From positions 11,518,905 to 11,582,904 of the forward strand of contig NC_136019.1 in the NCBI RefSeq assembly GCF_048128805.1: a stretch of 64,000 nt of DNA. The letters run 5' to 3'. This DNA is from Centroberyx gerrardi. Taxonomy: Eukaryota; Chordata; Actinopteri; Beryciformes; Berycidae. A program made the translations under genes and the position numbers. Shown piece after piece: positions 1 through 13,300 of this stretch; position 1 is the first letter of the stretch, and each line of letters begins with the position of its first letter. The notes under the pieces were generated by a model. That model saw nothing but the letters and a program-made list of their open reading frames with translations, did no database searches and was not told the DNA's origin.

Positions 1-237
1 ACTGCCTGTCACAAGACCTAACCGCTCGCAGCTCGAGTTCTAAACCAAGCAGTCTTGACCGAAGAGGGAAAATAATCTAGCCCTGCTATCTATGGCAGAC
101 TACAAACTATTCCCCGAAAATAACATCAAGAAAAGTCCTTGGATGGAAGCAACTTCCTTTTGAGGGAGGGAGGGTGAGGGTGCGGTGACTGATAAGATGG
201 AAGAGACATTTCTTTACCAACCAAGCAAGGAGAGTGT

Positions 238-239
<2 letters not shown>

Positions 240-272
<33 letters not shown>

Positions 273-289
273 AGAGAGAGAGAGAGAGA
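240..289. repeat. (GA)n microsatellite
   Basis: About 50 bases of almost uninterrupted GA dinucleotides with one CGCG break. It lies in what is probably rgs12 intron. It produces a low-complexity Ser/Leu open frame on the other strand that is not a gene. Confidence 0.9.
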
Positions 290-1089
290 CGGACCGACTT
301 AGAGGATTATGAAGCTCCTCTGACAATATCTAACCAAAGATAACCAGGACAGACAACCTTGTGTTTGCTTTTTAGATTCTAGGAGGCTAAGGAGCGGGGC
401 CCAACATATTTACTGTGGGAAATCTTGTTTGTCACAGCAAATCTGCCAGACACTCTATCACATCAGCTAGGATCTGATGAGCTCAACATGCTTATGTGAT
501 GCTGAGTGACCAAGAATGGTAAACAACAGGAACACAATTAGTGTCCCCTTAGATTTGCTATCTGTGCTATGTCCATAGGCAAAGTGACACTGTGTTGAGT
601 GGCTTGGGTCAACACAGTGTTCTCATGATCCGTTTGGAGATGGCAAATGGATGTACTTCTTAACAAGTCACTTAGTGTTCAGTGTTAAAATCCTATTTTC
701 ATTAAGACAACTGAAAAAGTATTTCAGTTTCTGCGTTGTAATTAACATTCCAATGCAGTTTCACTTGTTTGTCAATATGCTGAAACAATGAGGCTGATCA
801 TCCCACTAGTAAGTAACACTTGATTAAAGAAAATTCTTGAAACAAACTTTCACTAGAAATAAGTGAAACTAGAAGAAACTCAATAAAGTGCAAAACTCCA
901 CTAACACTGAACAATTCTCCAACTTGCAAAGCTGCAGCGGTTTGTTTATTTAGCATTTGTCTTCCAGGTTTGATTTTCCGACAAAATAGCATGTAAATGC
1001 AATGTTGTTTAGCAGCCAACTTGGAAGACCCAGATGTCGGACCTTCCCACCAGCACATGAACACAGCATAATACGAAAATCATCCATTG

Positions 1090-1282
1090 GCGGAAATCCC
1101 AGATCTGGATCACCACCAAAATCTAATCAACTGATCTGTGGGCCAAGGGCGATCTGTCCACCAAATTTCAGCCAAATCAGTTTGTAACTTTTTGAGATAT
1201 CTTACTAACAAACAAACAGACAAGGGTGAAAACATACCAGCCTGCCAACTTTGTTGGCTCCACTCGGCGATTTTTTCACTTG
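1090..1282 (+). repeat. interspersed repeat fragment, non-LTR 3'-tail-like
   Basis: The text reads 'caccaaatttcagccaaatc', then a 'taactttttgagatatcttac' type phrase, then repeated 'caaacaaacagacaa' and an 'aaaacata' phrase, ending near 'ttggctccactcggcg'. This is the layout of a very common teleost repeat tail. A better preserved copy lies at 60417-60627. The family name was not determined. Confidence 0.55.
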
Positions 1283-1890
1283 TTTGAAAGAAAAAGTTAG
1301 GTTTTAAGACTCAATGTTACATCAAAGGACTTGTTGAGATGGATATTTTCTGCAGTGTACAAAATCAAATGTAAAACATCATCTTATCCATGCATACATA
1401 CATGAGGCTACTCTGCAGGACTTAAATCACAAGCCATCAATTTAATGGTGAAAAAAGATTAGACCATGTTGGTCTCTGAACAGCTAAAATCTAAAACATT
1501 TAAAGAAAAGGTTTTTCTAAAAAAAAAAAAAAGTTTCTGCAGTATCCAAGATCCTGTATCAAGCATTATGATGAGGCTGGGGGGGGATATACGTGTGTCT
1601 TACATAACAAGTGCGGCCCTGAGCCAAGTAAGGAGTCCGGACCTGCAGTCTTCAGTCGGCGTGTAAGTGTAATCCCCTCAGTAAACAAAGAGGTTGCTCG
1701 CTCTGTCTTTTAAGTCAGGACTGATTTGCATGCAAACAGGGGCCATCGTCACAGAGTATTTCATCTCTTAATCTCGCTGATCGGCACTAATCTAGTACCT
1801 CTTCCCCAACACTAACCAGTTAGCCACAGCAGATGGGGACGGCTCCACTCCTGTCTGGACTTAAGAGGCATTACTATGACTTGTGCCGTA

Positions 1891-1930
1891 CTGTGTGTGT
1901 GCGTGTGTTTGTGTGTGTGTGTGTGTGTGT
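1891..1930. repeat. (TG)n microsatellite
   Basis: About 40 bases of TG dinucleotide with a few interruptions, in the presumed rgs12 intron. Confidence 0.85.
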
Positions 1931-4900
1931 TAGCCACTTGTTGCTGATAACAAGGCTAGCATTCCTCTGAATGGAGATGTTTACCTTTCTCCCTCTTGCT
2001 GCCCTACCTCTCTCAGGGTCAGGCACTTGCTGCTTTAACTAGGATCGGAATTAGCCTCTCCCAACTTATTACAGTAATGTTACACTAACTCTGCCTGAAC
2101 CAGCACAGTTCCACTGACCTCATGCTGTGGTGCACCATGGCATCGGCCCCATTATCTATAGCTAAAGTAATTGCATAGCCTGAATGCATGCATGGCAACG
2201 TGATATTAACTCTGTGTTGGAGTTATGAACGGGAATCTCAGCATCTCACAGATGGACTGGCTGGATGTGATGCTAGATTTAAAATGTGCCAAATCTAAAA
2301 TCCATTTCATTTACCAGGCAGGACTGAACACCTCAAAAAAATGAGACAACTGCAGAGAGCGAAACTGGAACCAGTGACCCTCCCCCCCAAATTTATTATC
2401 ACGGAGAAAGGGTTGCGCTCACATGTGCCTGGAGGGTTCGAGGTGGGTAAACCACATAAGACGCCACCACACCCTCCTGCTCTCTTTCCCCTTCTCTTCC
2501 ATAAACAACACCAGAAATGGACTTTCCAACCTGAAACCTGACACTTATAATTAGCCCTGTGACTCTTTCCCCCCTTTTCCACCAAAATAACTTCACGAGA
2601 AAGCTTAGTGTGCAGCGTTTCGGGGTGCTTGGGTGAGTTTGTTGTGTAAAGAAAAGGCCGTGTTATTACTGAATATCTGCCTCCTGGATGTGCAACGGGG
2701 CAGACCTTGGCACTGAGAAGGAACAGACACAGTCGCTTACTTCCTGAGCATAACTCTCAGTGTCCTGACCTTACAGCCTACGGTCTAATCCTACTGGTCA
2801 TACGGAGAACCTGAGCTGGCTGAGTGAGACTGGGAAAGAATGGAAGGATGCGGGGTTGGTTTAAGTTCATCCCCCCAGGCTAAAGGATGCCGTCCAGTCC
2901 CCATGGGTATTTGGCATGGGGACAAGTTCACGGCAACTCTCACAGGGGCAAAAATAGACGTTTGAGGAGGGAAACAAAGACAAAGACAGTGGATTGCTTT
3001 GTCTATCGGCTATTGTTTATCTATATTCTTTATTTAACCATTGTTTGAGACACTTATTGTTCTCTGTAATATGTAAAATAACAGCTTACCTTTCAAATAT
3101 GCTCACATTTCATAATATGACTCACAGGTCGACTAGTACTACATCATTTGCATTTCAGGGCAAACTTTATATCCGGCACCTTTACAAATACCATCACACA
3201 TGCTGCAGGTCCCAACATGAACAATACGTGGCGCCAACCAACAGCAAGCAAGTCACACAATAACCATGGCATATAAACAGACATATTGTATTTCTTTATA
3301 TTGACTAGCGGGTGAAGAAGTTATAGAAATAGCTCACAGGGGAAAGTTAGTGTTTAGGCTGCCAAAGTAAAGCACCAAGTCAATCCCTCACAATAGCGCG
3401 GGGAGAATAACTTGGCTGCCCCAACAATCCGTGTTTATGACTTCCACAGTGCTAAGCAGACAAGACCTTGGCCTGGTTCTACAGCGTCCTGCGCCAACAC
3501 AAGGCCAAAAAGATACCAACCACATTCATTTTCCAACCTTCCCTGGAAGCCTCTCCAGTTCAAACAAGACAGCCTGTCTTACTCAACGTCTTCGACATGA
3601 GGCGAACGCGCCCCAGCGATACCCCAGCCACAGGTGTGAGGTAAAGTGTCGAATGCGGCGAGCAGGCTGCCGTATCTCAGACATGTCCAAACTGTTACCA
3701 GGGAGGTGATAAAACAGTTTGGCAATTCTAAGCCGTTCCTTGTTGAGTAACCTCCACACCCTTGGCAACAGACTCACACTCAGTGAAGCAGAGGAATTTA
3801 ATAATAGTAAGTTTGAGGAAGGTAAATAGTGTGTGGGGACTGAATCATTTGCAGAACCTATGCTTCACATCCACAGCCTTCCTTGAGGCAGCCTTTCCCA
3901 TGCAGCCAATCAACTGGGAATGATGAAGAGCTGTGCGGAAAACTAAACCAACATATCATGTTTCCGAGTGGGCAGTTTGCTAGATGTTGATAGATGATGT
4001 CATGGTGTTGGTGTGACATCATCGTACAATGCTTAATAACAAAAAGCCAACGAAGAAGCCAAGAGTGGAATTGCAGTGCGTCTCCGGCCAGAGGTGGAAG
4101 GCAGCGGGTATTTTCCGTGGTTACAGTTTGGTCAAACAGCAAACTCAGCAACCACAGCCACATCTGGTCATCTGGTTATTGGCTGTTGCATATTCATACC
4201 CCGAGCAGCTGGACAATCAAATAACTTCATCTGAAGTTTCGCTGTGTTAATGTACTGTTTTTCCAGTTGGTGGGTTGGGAAAGAAGCAGTCTATTTAATT
4301 ACAATAAAACCTCTGCGGGAGGAGAAAAAAGAATCATAGTGGAGACATTTAGAAAATGTCAGGCTGCCTGCTCTTTGCATCCTATAATGCTAGCCTGAGG
4401 ACACATTTCGTGAGCGCAACTGTCCACCCACACTCCAGAGCTGCCCATGTGATGTCAGCGAGATAAAAGTGCGTCGTGTTCCCTTGCCTCTACCGCTAAT
4501 CCCCGGGAACACACTATTCCTGCTCATCTTCTCAAGTCACAACATCCACATCAAACATAGAGCGCAGAATTCATACACTGAAAGTATGACATGGCAGCAG
4601 ACAATTATTCTAATATTAGTAGTAATCATAACATAACAACATGCATGTGCATATAAGCTATGTTTACTTGCATATTTATGTAGGTTCCTTTAAGACATGA
4701 ACAACCAAGACCATGCAGCGCAGAAAAAAAACAGTTGTACCAAAGACATATTTCAGCAAAGGTTGCTTTGTGAGAAATGAATAAGATGGGTGGTGAATCA
4801 CAGCAGGAAAATGCCTATAGGAAACCAAGAGGGGCAGGGCAAAACCACAAGCAACCACTTCAAGTTCAAACTCAACTAAGGCTGCTACATGGCCACCTAA

Positions 4901-5471
4901 AAATATCATGCCACTGAACATTCAGTGAGGACTTGATTCCATCTGACAACAACAACCCATGATCTCCATCCCCCCCCCCCCCAACACCAAATGCAACTTC
5001 TCCCAACGGCGCCAATTCATTTTGAAATGGGTCACTTGTCAAGCGAGTGCAACAAAGCTCACTTCGTTCAAGGGCGCATAACCAACGCTTGGTGGGTAGA
5101 TGACAAGAGGAATCCTGGGTCACTTCACAAAACCCTTTTAGTATGACGCCTAATTTAAAGTCAGTGTGCATCCTGATATAGAAGCTAAACAGCATTTTCT
5201 GTATACAGCAGCGCAGTGTGTGTCACGCAGCACATGGGAGTTCAGCTGGCACTGGCCAAAACATTCCTCCGACAGACCACACAAGCTAACCACTGTATGC
5301 CGCTCAGACGCTACAACAGGAGCTACAAAGAGCCCAAAGAAGGAAAAGTAACCGTTGCAGAGAAGACACCACCAGCATAAAAGATAAAGATGGCATCGCC
5401 GAACAGAGAAAAAGTGAGGAAAGGCAAAATAATGACAGAGAAAGACTTTAGAATTTCATGATGAGACTTAC

Positions 5472-5498
5472 AGAGTTGAGAGTTAAAGTTTGCTCCAT
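5472..5498 (-). other. rgs12: candidate alternative first coding exon of rgs12
   Basis: On the minus strand an ATG at 5496-5498 opens nine codons (MEQTLTLNS) and is followed directly by the strong donor GTAAGT (5466-5471). The exon ends in phase 0, the same phase in which rgs12 exon 2 ends at 10350, so it could splice in frame to the next, unseen rgs12 exon. Upstream on the minus strand are a GC-containing leader with a 14-codon upstream ORF and a CT/GA-rich stretch. Mammalian RGS12 is known to make short forms lacking PDZ and PTB from downstream starts, which makes this plausible. The assignment is inference from phase and position only. Confidence 0.3.
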
Positions 5499-5699
5499 GT
5501 ATGGTGCTGTGTGCGTGTGTTTGGCTCGTCTTCAGCGCTGCTCCACACGCCCGGTGTGTGTAAACGAGTCCATCCGCTGGAGCTCCGTGGTGCGTGTGTG
5601 AGTCTATGTGTTTTGCAGTGGAGAGAGATACTGAGCTCAACGGGGGAGGAGAGAGCGTGCAGGAGAGCCGAAAATCCTGACAGCTACTGGGAGTTCAAA

Positions 5700-5850
5700 A
5701 GCTCCCTCTCTCTGCTGCTGCTTCCTCTCTCTCTCTCTCCCTCCCTCTTGCACTCTCTCTCTCCCTCTCCCTCTCTCTTTGCTGTAAACTCCCTCCCTTT
5801 CCCACTCTGTCTACCTCCCTCTCTGTCTCTGTGTCTTCATGCCTCCTCTT
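5700..5850. repeat. CT-rich low-complexity tract
   Basis: A pyrimidine-rich stretch dominated by ctctct and ccctctcc units on the plus strand. It creates a 140-codon open frame that is mostly Ser/Leu/Pro and is not considered coding. Confidence 0.8.
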
Positions 5851-7561
5851 GGTTTCTGCTACGCCCACAGGATAGATCTCTTAGCCCCAGGCGTGCAAAC
5901 AAGAGCTGCTAATATCTGCACACCTAAGAGGGGAATGGAAACGCTCATGGAGCAAAGGAGGTGTCCCCCATTTCCCAGCAGACGCCCATGCACAGACATA
6001 ACAGTGTACATGAACTAATAGCTTACATTAATGGATACATTCACATGCACCAACACCTCAGAAGACACTGCAACAGAGTCTCTGTGAACACACAGCAGCC
6101 TGCTAATGGTGTCATCTCTGGGAAGTTCTTGACGTGTTAGCACACACTGTCATCTGCTGAGCGATCCTGGCGCAAAGCATCTGTTTGGAGCTGGAAACAG
6201 GGAGCCTGTGATGAGGAAGAAATAGGCTCACATTGGTGGTGCGTTGGGATGTGGGGGCATATGCAGCAGAGCTGTGACAAGCTCTGTGCGGAAATAAGGC
6301 AGGGAGGTACAAAGCACCACATTCTTCGACATGCCCAAACATAAGGGGATCTGACAACAAAGGCTCAGCATGCATCAAGACGCTCCTCTCGCTTCATCAC
6401 CAGATAGAGAGAGAAAACGAACCTACACAAACACGCACACAGAATAATAAAGCAGTTTCTTCTTCTACTGAGGCAGAAAGAAGGCACACAAATGAAACAG
6501 GCCAAAAGCACAAGACTATATGCCGTTCTGGCTTGGTGCGTGGGCTGCAAACGCTACGTGTCAGAGCCTTCGTAATGTGGAGAAAAATAACAAGCTTTTG
6601 CTCATTCCCGTGCTAGCCGCTCTGACGCACACCACTGACCACGGAAAAAGCAACACGGCCACACGCGTGCAAATTGTTCTGGGCTTCCCCATATCATGCA
6701 GCGAGGCCACATCCAGGGGTTATCCGCAGGGGTCTGCCCTAAGCACCGATGGTGAACTCTGAAACAGTCTCACGGTGTCCTTGTGAGTCCAGATGCATGT
6801 GCTGACCGGGAGCTTATCACGTTTTTCATACACTCAGCATGAGAACAGTCCTTCAAAACATCCTTCACAACAATACATGAGTAGGAAAGTGCTGCAGAAA
6901 CCAATCACTCCCCCCCCCCCCTTAGATTAAAACCTGCACTACTATCACATCACCAAGGAGTCATTTAGTGTCCATAGTGTAGTGCATCTTGTCCTCTGAA
7001 AAGAGAAAAGAGGTTCTGACTCTCTACTTTAAATGTCTTAGGAAGAGAAGTATGTGCGTCAGTATAAGATATCTGATGTATAAGATCTCAATATGGAGAT
7101 TCCATTATCGAACGTCATATTAGGACTGCTGCTAACAAGAACAGAAGTGGTTCTCCAAATCTGTGGCTAAATTAAACCACAAACCTTTGCAAATGCATGA
7201 GTCATTACATGGCCATGATTGGTAATGCCATTGGATGGACTTAGGTTCGCTGTGGCAGGAGCTTTTAGAAGTGCATCATCTGATCTCTGACTGTGAACCC
7301 CGGGTGAAGCTCAGCCCTTGAAATGAGAGCCGAGGGGCAAGCGCTAGGTGAGGATCTAATTGCTTTTTACGACCATAAAACATTCCCTACCGTGCTATTA
7401 CCTGAAATGTATAGGCCTACAATGACTTCAAGCTGTATAGGTAATTGATGCCTCTCATTTATATATGGTTTGAGTAGCTATGAGCGAGATGCACAGTGAG
7501 AATTGTGAGTCTCTTATATTTGGATGTTATCTTACAGCAAATGTTGTCCAAAACCCTCCTG

Positions 7562-7872
7562 GAGGGGATGGCAGTATCCTAGAGGTTAGTGGAGGAAGGT
7601 TGAAGGTTCGAATCCCAGGACCAGCTGGAGAAATGTGGGTGAGGAAAGTGAATGAGCAACACTATCTGTCTACTGTCAAGGTGCTCTTGAGCAAGGCACT
7701 TAACCCCAGATTGCTCAGTGACCAACATTAGGAGACTCTGGTTGTACTGGGCAGCTGGTGTGAATTCACCCAGGTGTGAATGTGTTGAACTGTATGAATG
7801 AGATGCAGGGTGTTGCTGGAAAAGAGCAAGCATGCTCAGTCTATTTTCCTTGAATAATAAAGGTTAAAAAGC
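7562..7872 (+). mobile_element. tRNA-derived SINE
   Basis: A Pol III box B sequence, GGTTCGAATCCC, lies at 7605-7616. It is preceded by a degenerate tRNA-like head (box A not clear) and followed by 'tgctcttgagcaaggcac', 'ttaaccccag' and a 'gtgtgaatgtgttgaactgt' type body, then 'aataataaaggttaaaaag'. This is the usual order of a common teleost tRNA-SINE. Exact ends and the family name were not determined. Confidence 0.75.
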
Positions 7873-9492
7873 ATATATATTTTAGAGCAGACTCCCCTTA
7901 GGAAAACTCCAGTAGAGTCACTTACCCCCTCTTAGCAGCTGTCTGCTGACCAAAATGTAATTTGGCTCAGAGAATAGACTGAAGCTCAAGTTTTCTAGGA
8001 AATACTTAAATGGAATCCTACTAGTGTTATAAATATGAATAGGAGATCCACTTGTGACAAACCAATTAGTCTTAAATTAGTATCCAAAAGAGCATGGTCC
8101 TGTACAAAGAAGCAAATCCAAGTTGCTGGATGTAGATTATCAAAACAGACCAAAACAGCAGAGATTTTGAGGAATTTACAGCATTTAGTTTAAGATAAAT
8201 TGAATCTGACAAATTCAATACAGCATACTCAAAAAAGAAAAACACATTCATAACATCCTAATCCATGTATTTTGTTAATCTGAGGGAAACTGTCTTTATA
8301 TGGAAGATCAGTCTTGATCATTCTGTTTTCCATTACAGTTACCAAAACAAGCTCTACAGCTTGCTACAGTTGTTTAAATTCATCCTTGCAGCCATTCATC
8401 TTACAGCCAACATGTCAGGGCTTGATCATGGACAGAAATCATTACCAATGATGCTAACATCATTGGTATATTGACCAATGATGTATGATGTATAATATTG
8501 ACCTTAGAGAAGAGCTGTGAAGTCCATGTGTGGGTGCAAATAACCTCTTGTAACAAAGAGAATTCAAGGTGAACTATACTGCAAGTGTGAAAGCATCCGC
8601 TGAAGTGTCCTTTGACAACACACTGAATCCCTACTAGCTTGTGGGGGACTGTTCTGTAGCTTTGACCTCCCTGGAGAAGAATAGCAACAACAGAATTTCC
8701 CAGTGCATATCAATAAAGTATTCCTTTGAAAGGCAACCTATTCTTTCTGGTTCAGGGTTGACAACACAGAAACTCATTAAATCAAATGTCTCAGGAATCT
8801 AACCGTGCATTAAAACTGCAAGCAACACAATCAACAAGTCATTGGAAGTCCATTAATTTCCTATAGGGATGAGCAACCAGGGAAACTCCATCAAGAGCCA
8901 ATCAGATTTCATTGTTTCCCTACCGATGTGATTTTGTTCCACAATTACAAGAAGTTGAACGAGATTTAAGCCATTCAAAGCTTCCCAGTTCTCTACAACT
9001 TGCATAAATAATACATGATTTGCCTGGTCAAAACTTTGTAGCTGCAGACCATCACACAGCTGCAATCTGAGCCTCTCGCACCGCCCACAACCGGTCAGAA
9101 TAGAGCGACCAAAAATCAACCAAGTTGCTCGCAGTGAGATCACACGGTAAGGATGAAGGGGGAAAACCATCAGGATCTGCAGTATTTTCTTTTGAAAACA
9201 TAATCACACTGTGGACAAATTACAACAAATCAAAAATGAAAGAAAGCATAGAAGTTGGGCTATATGCAAGCACAACTTCTATAACTGCTGCAACCTTTTA
9301 CAGCAGTCTGTAATCCTGTGGCTGTACATCTGGGGCAGACTTGCTGAAAACCTTCTGGAGCTTTTTAACAACGCTACTGTGTAGTGTGTTGGGACAATTC
9401 TGAGGTGGAGATTTGTGGTGTGCCTCTGTGAGTACAATGTGTGGTCTGTGGGTGACTGTGAATAATACAGGGATATACAGTAAGACATGCTT

Positions 9493-9638
9493 TTTTTTGC
9501 TGTGCTTGTTTGTGCTTGTTTGTGTGTGTGTTCATGTGTGTTCAGAGCATTTATGTGATGCATTATTTCTACATGTATGTGCGTGTGTGTGTGAATTTGA
9601 ATCTGTAGGTTTGCGTGTGTAATGTATGCATGTGTTCT

Positions 9639-9671
<33 letters not shown>
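9493..9671. repeat. TG-rich microsatellite region
   Basis: Alternating TG tracts, with a pure (TG)n run at about 9640-9671 followed by a short GA run. It gives a 154-codon low-complexity (His/Thr) frame on the minus strand that was rejected as a gene. Confidence 0.85.
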
Positions 9672-9680
<9 letters not shown>

Positions 9681-10349
9681 ATAAAACAGCGGGCTGGTAG
9701 AATCCCTCAGCAACACTAATATGAGAGAATGTGAGCACGTCATTCAGTCATTCAGCAGCGCTCATTAGCGAGGCCAAACAAACAGGGCCATGCCTCTGGC
9801 CCGCACAAAGACCACTTTGTGAGCCACCCCTTGCCACAAGTGTAGCACCAAATGCAGAGTTCAAGGCAAACGGAAATGAAAGGTTAAAAAAGAGCTGAAA
9901 GTGGAGCAGAATGAGAAAGGGGGGATGGTTGGACTGAATGTCCACATTAGTCAAGCTGACCAACTTTTCTGCATACAGGCCCAAAAGAATGGGAAGTACA
10001 GTACCCATAAAAGACCGCCATGGCCATTTCACAAAAAATAGTCTATGCTATGGAAGGAAACTGGTAAAATGAATTAAACTGGACTTGGTGAATATAGGAA
10101 ATTCAATTAACTTGAAAAAAGCTCTATGAAGTTAAAAACTTTTGCCCCCAAAGTGGAAAAAAGTGGTACACTTCCTATAAAATACTGCCATTGTCACATT
10201 ATCATTGTGAAATCATTTTGTTGAGGAGGCACATTGGTACAATGTATTAAATTAAAAACTTTGTGAATTTCAGAAAGGTTCCCTCATTCAAACAACTCGA
10301 AAATAAAGTCATATAAAACTGATGACAAATGAAAGAACTTGGTGCCTAC

Positions 10350-13300
10350 CTCAAGGTCGTCCAGTGATCGCGCCAGGCTGAGACGTTTGGCGGGGCGGCG
10401 TCCTGAAGCACGAACACCCATGCCCCAAAACCTGGAGCCCTGTCAGAATATAAGAGAGAAGGATGAGCAACGAAACAAGATCGATACCCACTGTTGACAG
10501 CTTTAAATTCAACCTGCCAACATAGTGTTACTCTACATACAAAATTTCTATACACGTTTCTATTTTATTCTGGTTAGTAGTTTTCGGCTGGCATGCCCCT
10601 AGGATTAATGGACTGTCAGCCACCAATACTGGCTCTGAGTTACCAAAGAGATATCACTCACATGCTTTCATTTCGATTAAATTAGTTTAATAGTCACATT
10701 CATAACACACAAAATGTGGGCTGACTGAGATAATGTGATTTTTTTCCCATGGCAGAATTCATTTGTGTGCAGTTATTGATAGTCAGGACAAAACCCTGAG
10801 CTCTGAAGATTCACAGATCATGGAGCTCCAGTGTATCAAGCTGAGCGTACTAGAAAATGAAAATGTGGCACACCAAAGTGAGAAGTGGCTTTGAAGTCAA
10901 GTCAGTTATAACAGATGTCAGGAAATATTTAAGGATTTCCACTGGATTTGACAGATTTGCCTGCTGAACTATAGGACCACATGCTGTACGCTCAGATAAT
11001 GGGAGGTCATGGCACTCACTCTCCTCTCTGACAACATGGCTCCCCGGAGCCCAGGCAAATTAGATTGGCTACAGAGCAAACCCCCGCTACGCTGCATCTC
11101 TGTTTCAACTCTGCTGAGAGAGAAGTACGGCTCTCTGCTAATTTCACCGCTAACAATGTCAAACTACCTCGGTTTTCCACCTGCCTATCACATTAGGAAA
11201 GGTAACTATTATACTTAGGTAATTCTTTTTATCCACATCTTTGTCTCGCTTTTCTCTTTGCTGTGTTAAATAGCCATAAGAATACATTTTATTCAGCAAC
11301 CCCTGTTGTTATTATGATGGGAGAAGCCGAGCCTAATGTTTGAGCAAGAATAAAGAATTGCGGATAATTACCGCAGTATGACATGGGCTCTACCCCGTAA
11401 TTGGCTCGGCTTCCTGTGCGAGATTGTCTTCTTTCTGATCTGATGGGAGCGGGGGGGACAGAGGCACAATTCACCCCCGCTTTATGGACAAAGGGCAATA
11501 CTAAATGTGAGTTCACAAAGCTATAAATAGTTATCTCAAACATAACCTAGATTTTTATCTGCATTTCAAGCATTCAGCCATTTTTAAATGCATATATAAA
11601 AGCAATTGTGTACATTAACAGGTGAGCCATGCAAACCCACAAAATGATACTCTTCCTGTGATTGTGAGGGATTTTACGGCTGATTCTCAAACAAATCTAA
11701 AATTGCACATATCATTACACCATTTCCCTGAGAGAGGCTCATTTTGTCACGACCAGATAGCAACACAGGGACATCTTGTGGGCAACGAGGAGAGCAACAG
11801 TAAATCAGGTTCCTTCCCTCCACAGGTTTATGACAATGACATCATTGACTTACAACAGGTGCCTTCTGAGCTTAATTCACACTCACCGCCAACTGACCGG
11901 TGAAATAGTGGTATTGTATTTCATGTTAGGTGCCACCAAAAACAGACTTGACACCCCTTCAGTGTCTGGAAACTCAACTCCCAGTGACCATTTAATACTT
12001 CCTGTGTATAATGTTAGACATAAATGAAGCACAGAAACAGATGTTCTCTTCTCAGTGTGACCAAGCTAACAATGGAGCTATTTAAAGATACTCTGTGTCA
12101 GGATTTCTCATTAATACACAGCTGAGAAATTAGTCGACGACACATTGTATAGGCTATAAGAAAAAACACCACTCTTGTAGTCAATATGTTTAAAATCCTA
12201 TAATATTTAGACAAAATACTGCACAAATCACATTTTAATTTAAGTTAAATTGCTACAGCTAAGATGTTGTCACCTCTCATCAAAAACGTCACATGTAGAT
12301 GTTAAAAAGAGTATGTTACTAACTTTGTTATTGGCATCCTTCCTTTGTTTCCCACTCTGTTCAAGGAATCTTTTGGTCCATTCTTCTCTAGGAGGCAGCA
12401 TCATGGCCTCTGCTGACTGGTACCTGTCTGAAGGGATCTGGCTCATGGGGGGCGGCAGGACATGAGGGCTGGTGCTAAGGCTGATGCTGGAGGACCAATT
12501 TTTGGTGGCCATCGCCTGGGGCTCAGGATCATCGTTGGAGACTTTAGGCCACTTCTGCTTTGAGAACCACTTTTGACTACTTCTGAGAGGGCCTCCAAAG
12601 AAGTTTGGCTTTTTACCCAAAGGCAGAGGAGGCGGTGGGGGCTTAAACTGAAACTCAAGCCTGGGTGGGGGACCTCCATAAAGGCTGGTAAGAGAGTCAG
12701 GGCCAGGTAGCGACTCTGAAAGGGAATGTGTGCTGCTACTGCTCCCGGGATTAAGACGGAGGTTCTGGGTGAGGCTTGTTGGGGTGAGGTCTTCAGACGG
12801 AGGATAATCCCATGGACAGCTGGGGAGGTGGGCCCCATGGTGGTTTCCAATGGCAGAAGGGAAATCCCTGTCCGCTCTCTCCTCAGGGGGGGAACCGTTG
12901 CCAATTCCACTGTCTCCATTGCTGCTGGCACTGCCTTGCTTGCCAGTGCTGCCATTTTCTTTGGCTTCCTGGTGGGCTTCCGTGTCTAGCTTGACTCTAA
13001 GCCTCTCCACAGCCTCCCCCATGTCACTGTACAGGACAGACACAAAGTGAAGCACGTCTGGGGGAGTGTGGGGGAATTCCAGGCAGCCCAGTGCATCTGG
13101 GTCTGGAGTGCAGTCAAAGCCAAAACGCCCAGCAATGCCCAGGTGGTCCTCATGGTGGCCCAGCTCAGGGTCAACGAAGAAAACATGGCAGGAGGCCCGC
13201 AGAGGACCGTCGTCAGGGACATGGCCATTGGAAACGTGCGCTGTAGTGACCAGGCAAAAAAAGCGCATGTCTTCGGCACACACAGCCCCTAAGACCAAGT

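Larger units (their letters stand above)
1..10349 (-). other. rgs12: probable rgs12 intron (left part of gene outside window)
   Basis: The second rgs12 exon ends at 10350 with a good donor. No exon encoding the RGS, Ras-binding or GoLoco parts of RGS12 could be found to its left, so this stretch is read as a long intron running off the window. It holds microsatellites (240-289, 1891-1930, about 5700-5790, 9640-9671), a LINE-tail-like fragment (about 1090-1280), a SINE (about 7562-7872) and one candidate alternative first exon (5472-5498). The open frames here are short or low complexity, and none resembles a known protein. Confidence 0.65.

Noticed and set aside
5490-5912. 140-codon plus-strand open frame
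   Set aside because: Mostly Ser/Leu/Pro from a CT-rich tract; no domain, no splice support.
8443-8486. ACCAATGATG...CATCATTGGT hairpin plus a third copy of the arm
   Set aside because: Only 10-bp stem with a 4-base loop; could be chance or slippage, nothing else supports a function.
9279-9743. 154-codon minus-strand open frame
   Set aside because: Driven by a TG microsatellite (His/Thr repeats); not a protein gene.
1-10349. Search for RGS, RBD or GoLoco exons of rgs12
   Set aside because: No minus-strand frame with the expected RGS-domain wording and splice sites was seen; these exons are taken to be outside the window.
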